Source: Linanthus parryae (lineage: Eukaryota > Streptophyta > Magnoliopsida > Ericales > Polemoniaceae). From it: a stretch of DNA of 64,000 nt. Of the stretch, positions 62,397 to 64,000 are shown in pieces (the first letter of the stretch is position 1; every line of letters starts with the position of its first letter). The DNA is taken from contig JALGPY010000005.1 in assembly GCA_023055425.1 (NCBI GenBank), positions 5,915,501-5,979,500 of the forward strand, in the 5' to 3' direction. Under the pieces are notes generated by a model. The model ran no database searches, was not told the origin of the DNA, and saw nothing but the letters and a program-made list of their open reading frames with translations. The position numbers and the translations under genes are program-made.

Positions 62397-63430
62397 TTTC
62401 AATGAAATTTACAAGCATATTAATCTAATTAGGTCAATAAGCCAAAAATTAAATAAGTTGTTGTCAACGTTAAAAAATAAAATTAGGAATCAGTATATAC
62501 TGACCTTAGCTTGAGGCAGACAATCTCCTCTTTCTAGAATCCATTGCTCTGTAATGGAAGCCGGGCAAACAAAGCTCACACGACAAAGCTAAATTAAGTT
62601 GATTATTAGTTTCATCAAGAAAAAAATGTATTTGGACACGAATCTTTGATAACCAGATCGATTGTTACCAACATATAAAGAGAAACGGAGAAATGAAACA
62701 TCTATTGAAATTATGGCATTAAAGAGTGCATATTTTCAGAGAAATCATGTGTCCGTTCACTTCAAAAAGATAATTATTCCTCTTACTTGAAGAGGTAACT
62801 GAGAGTGTACATTAACTTAATATTTAATATAATTAGTGTAATTCATTTCAGACGTTGTGGAGTTAGGTGGGGTTTTAGGGGATTTTATGTGTGTTTTAAT
62901 GGAGGGTATTTGACTAACGTACACAATGTTGATTAATAGAGAATTATTTATTTGGCAACACATAATGTTAATCACTTAGGAATTCTTTAATTCGCTGAGG
63001 GTTATTTTTGGAAAAGGCAAAAAGGTAGAAAACGGAGAAAATACTCTAAAGTGCTAAACACTTTGGAGCCCTTCTGAGGTCAATCAAGTTCAAAGCGGGT
63101 CAACCAAAATCAATCATCAATTACTACTAATGACTAATAATAATTACATTCCGTCCGTTTCATGTAAAAACAATAATGAGATTCGAGGATATTTTGGACA
63201 TTTGTGAAAAAGTAGGAAACACCTCAAGCGAAAAAACACTTGAAGTGGTTAAACACTAATAGCTCCTTCACTCTTTTTAGTAGTAGAGAATAGAGATTAC
63301 CTTGACTTGGCAGCAATTACTGCCAAATTGGAGTTCCAGTTTTTGGACCCCTTCAAGCAATATTCTTGGATCACCTTGACTTGGCAGCAATTACTACTCG
63401 TCAGACCCGTTTTCCAACCAGTTCCTCGGC
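62397..63430. other. Intergenic, small repeats only
   Basis: No gene. A 23-bp direct repeat (ACCTTGACTTGGCAGCAATT plus ACT) lies at 63299 and 63371. TCAATCAAGTTC/CACTTGAAG-type words near 63000-63250 look like decayed repeat ends. Confidence 0.4.
62505..62544 (-). other. 40-bp exon-like segment with a 12-codon ORF (A)
   Basis: On the minus strand ATGGATTCTAGAAAGAG opens a 12-codon frame ending AGCTAA, then G and a GTCAGT donor. A TTACAG acceptor-like site lies three bases before the ATG. It is homologous to 59428-59467. Confidence 0.3.
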
Positions 63431-63776
63431 AGGGGCGGACAAATGTAAGGCAAGGGGTGGCAATTGCCTCCCTGAAATTTGAAAATTTCTACTAATACTC
63501 TTAATTTTATAGATTTTTTATGACTATTCCATAAGTAATGTAGAATATTAACCCCCCCCCCCCCCCCACCTCTAAAATTTCAAACTGTCCATTGGCCAAA
63601 GTGATTAATTGTTACTAGGGTTCGAATCTCCTCCCAGTCAATATTTTTTTCCCTTTTTTTTCATCATTATGTTTTTGTGTATAATTGCTATGAGATATGA
63701 CGAATTTTAACTATTTACTTTGACTTTTGACTTTCGGAATCTTGTCCCGGCTGACTTGATTCCGTAGCTCCGCCAC
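63431..63776. mobile_element. Repeat with AGGGGCGGAC and CTCCGCCACT ends
   Basis: Related to the GGCGGA-ended units at 14124 and 32021. It contains a poly-C run at about 63551-63567. It lies just downstream of the broken F-box copy. Confidence 0.45.
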
Positions 63777-63857
63777 TGTTTTTGGGTATACTCTTTGGAT
63801 TATTTGGGGGTGTCGAGAAATAAGGAGATGTTTTACCACAAATAGTTTGACACTCGC

Positions 63858-64000
63858 GCCATTAAATGTTAAACGGGATAGAATGTCGACAAAAACTTCA
63901 TTAGGCAGTTGGCTTATGCGGTCTACCACATTATTGGCACTCTGATCGTAAAAACAAATTGATTAGAAACGGGTTACCAAAGATTGACAAGTAACAGTAC
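63858..64000 (-). pseudogene. Truncated inverted copy of the F-box/FBD gene
   Basis: The minus strand repeats the end of the 5' UTR intron and the first about 24 codons of the gene at 50714 (D-R-I-S-Q-L-P-N-E-V-F-V-D-I-L), with few changes. The start ATG has become GTG (AATAATGTGG versus AATAATATGG). Homology stops after L-T-F-N, before the rest of the F-box, and transposon-like sequence follows. It extends past the window edge on its upstream side. It cannot make an F-box protein as seen. Confidence 0.75.

Overview
This is a stretch of plant nuclear DNA, most likely from a eudicot. The evidence is spliced genes with GT-AG introns, plant-specific families (F-box/kelch SKIP30, GPI-anchored lipid-transfer proteins, defensin-like peptides, an F-box/LRR/FBD protein), an AT-rich background and a dense load of plant-type transposons (Stowaway and other MITEs, SINEs, MULEs, a LINE, an LTR element, Helitron ends). 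No species is assigned.

Region by region. 1-3.8 kb: intergenic, with a decayed retroelement RNase H fragment and two unassigned open blocks. 3.8-11.5 kb (minus): a complete ten-exon WDR4/TRM82-like gene (433 codons plus stop), the non-catalytic subunit of the tRNA m7G46 methyltransferase; two introns carry copies of one MITE family. 12.8-14.7 kb: a Pack-MULE-like element holding a captured, broken piece of an eIF4B gene. 14.7-16.4 and 21.3-22.8 kb: two arms of a diverged inverted repeat of about 1.45 kb enclosing a SKIP30-like F-box/kelch gene (single coding exon 19846-20889, with a 2.8 kb intron inferred in its 5' leader). 23.4-33.7 kb: five genes for small secreted cysteine-rich proteins: two divergently transcribed GPI-anchored lipid-transfer proteins, one alpha-hairpinin-like peptide and two defensin-like paralogues. 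A second MULE (30.2-31.8 kb, 9-bp target duplication) lies between the defensin-like genes.

34.9-49.6 kb: one degenerate L1-type LINE (plus strand, target duplication AATAAGCCTA, poly-A end) broken by three later insertions: a 6.6 kb non-autonomous LTR retrotransposon on the minus strand (TSD CTGAG, tRNA-Asp-type primer site, one open frame of 382 aa with two zinc-knuckle-like motifs), a probable solo LTR, and a MITE. 49.8-52.2 kb: an intact three-exon F-box/LRR/FBD gene. 52.3-64 kb: transposon debris (nested MITEs, a LINE fragment, two outward-facing Helitron-type 3' ends, SINE, Stowaways) and, at the right edge, an inverted truncated copy of the F-box gene whose start codon is lost.

The host genes do not form a pathway. 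The functional grouping that stands out is the run of secreted cysteine-rich proteins. The most novel-looking item is the small zinc-knuckle protein encoded by the otherwise gene-less LTR element. All exon structures are by eye from splice consensus, reading-frame continuity and family resemblance; no alignment or transcript data were available.
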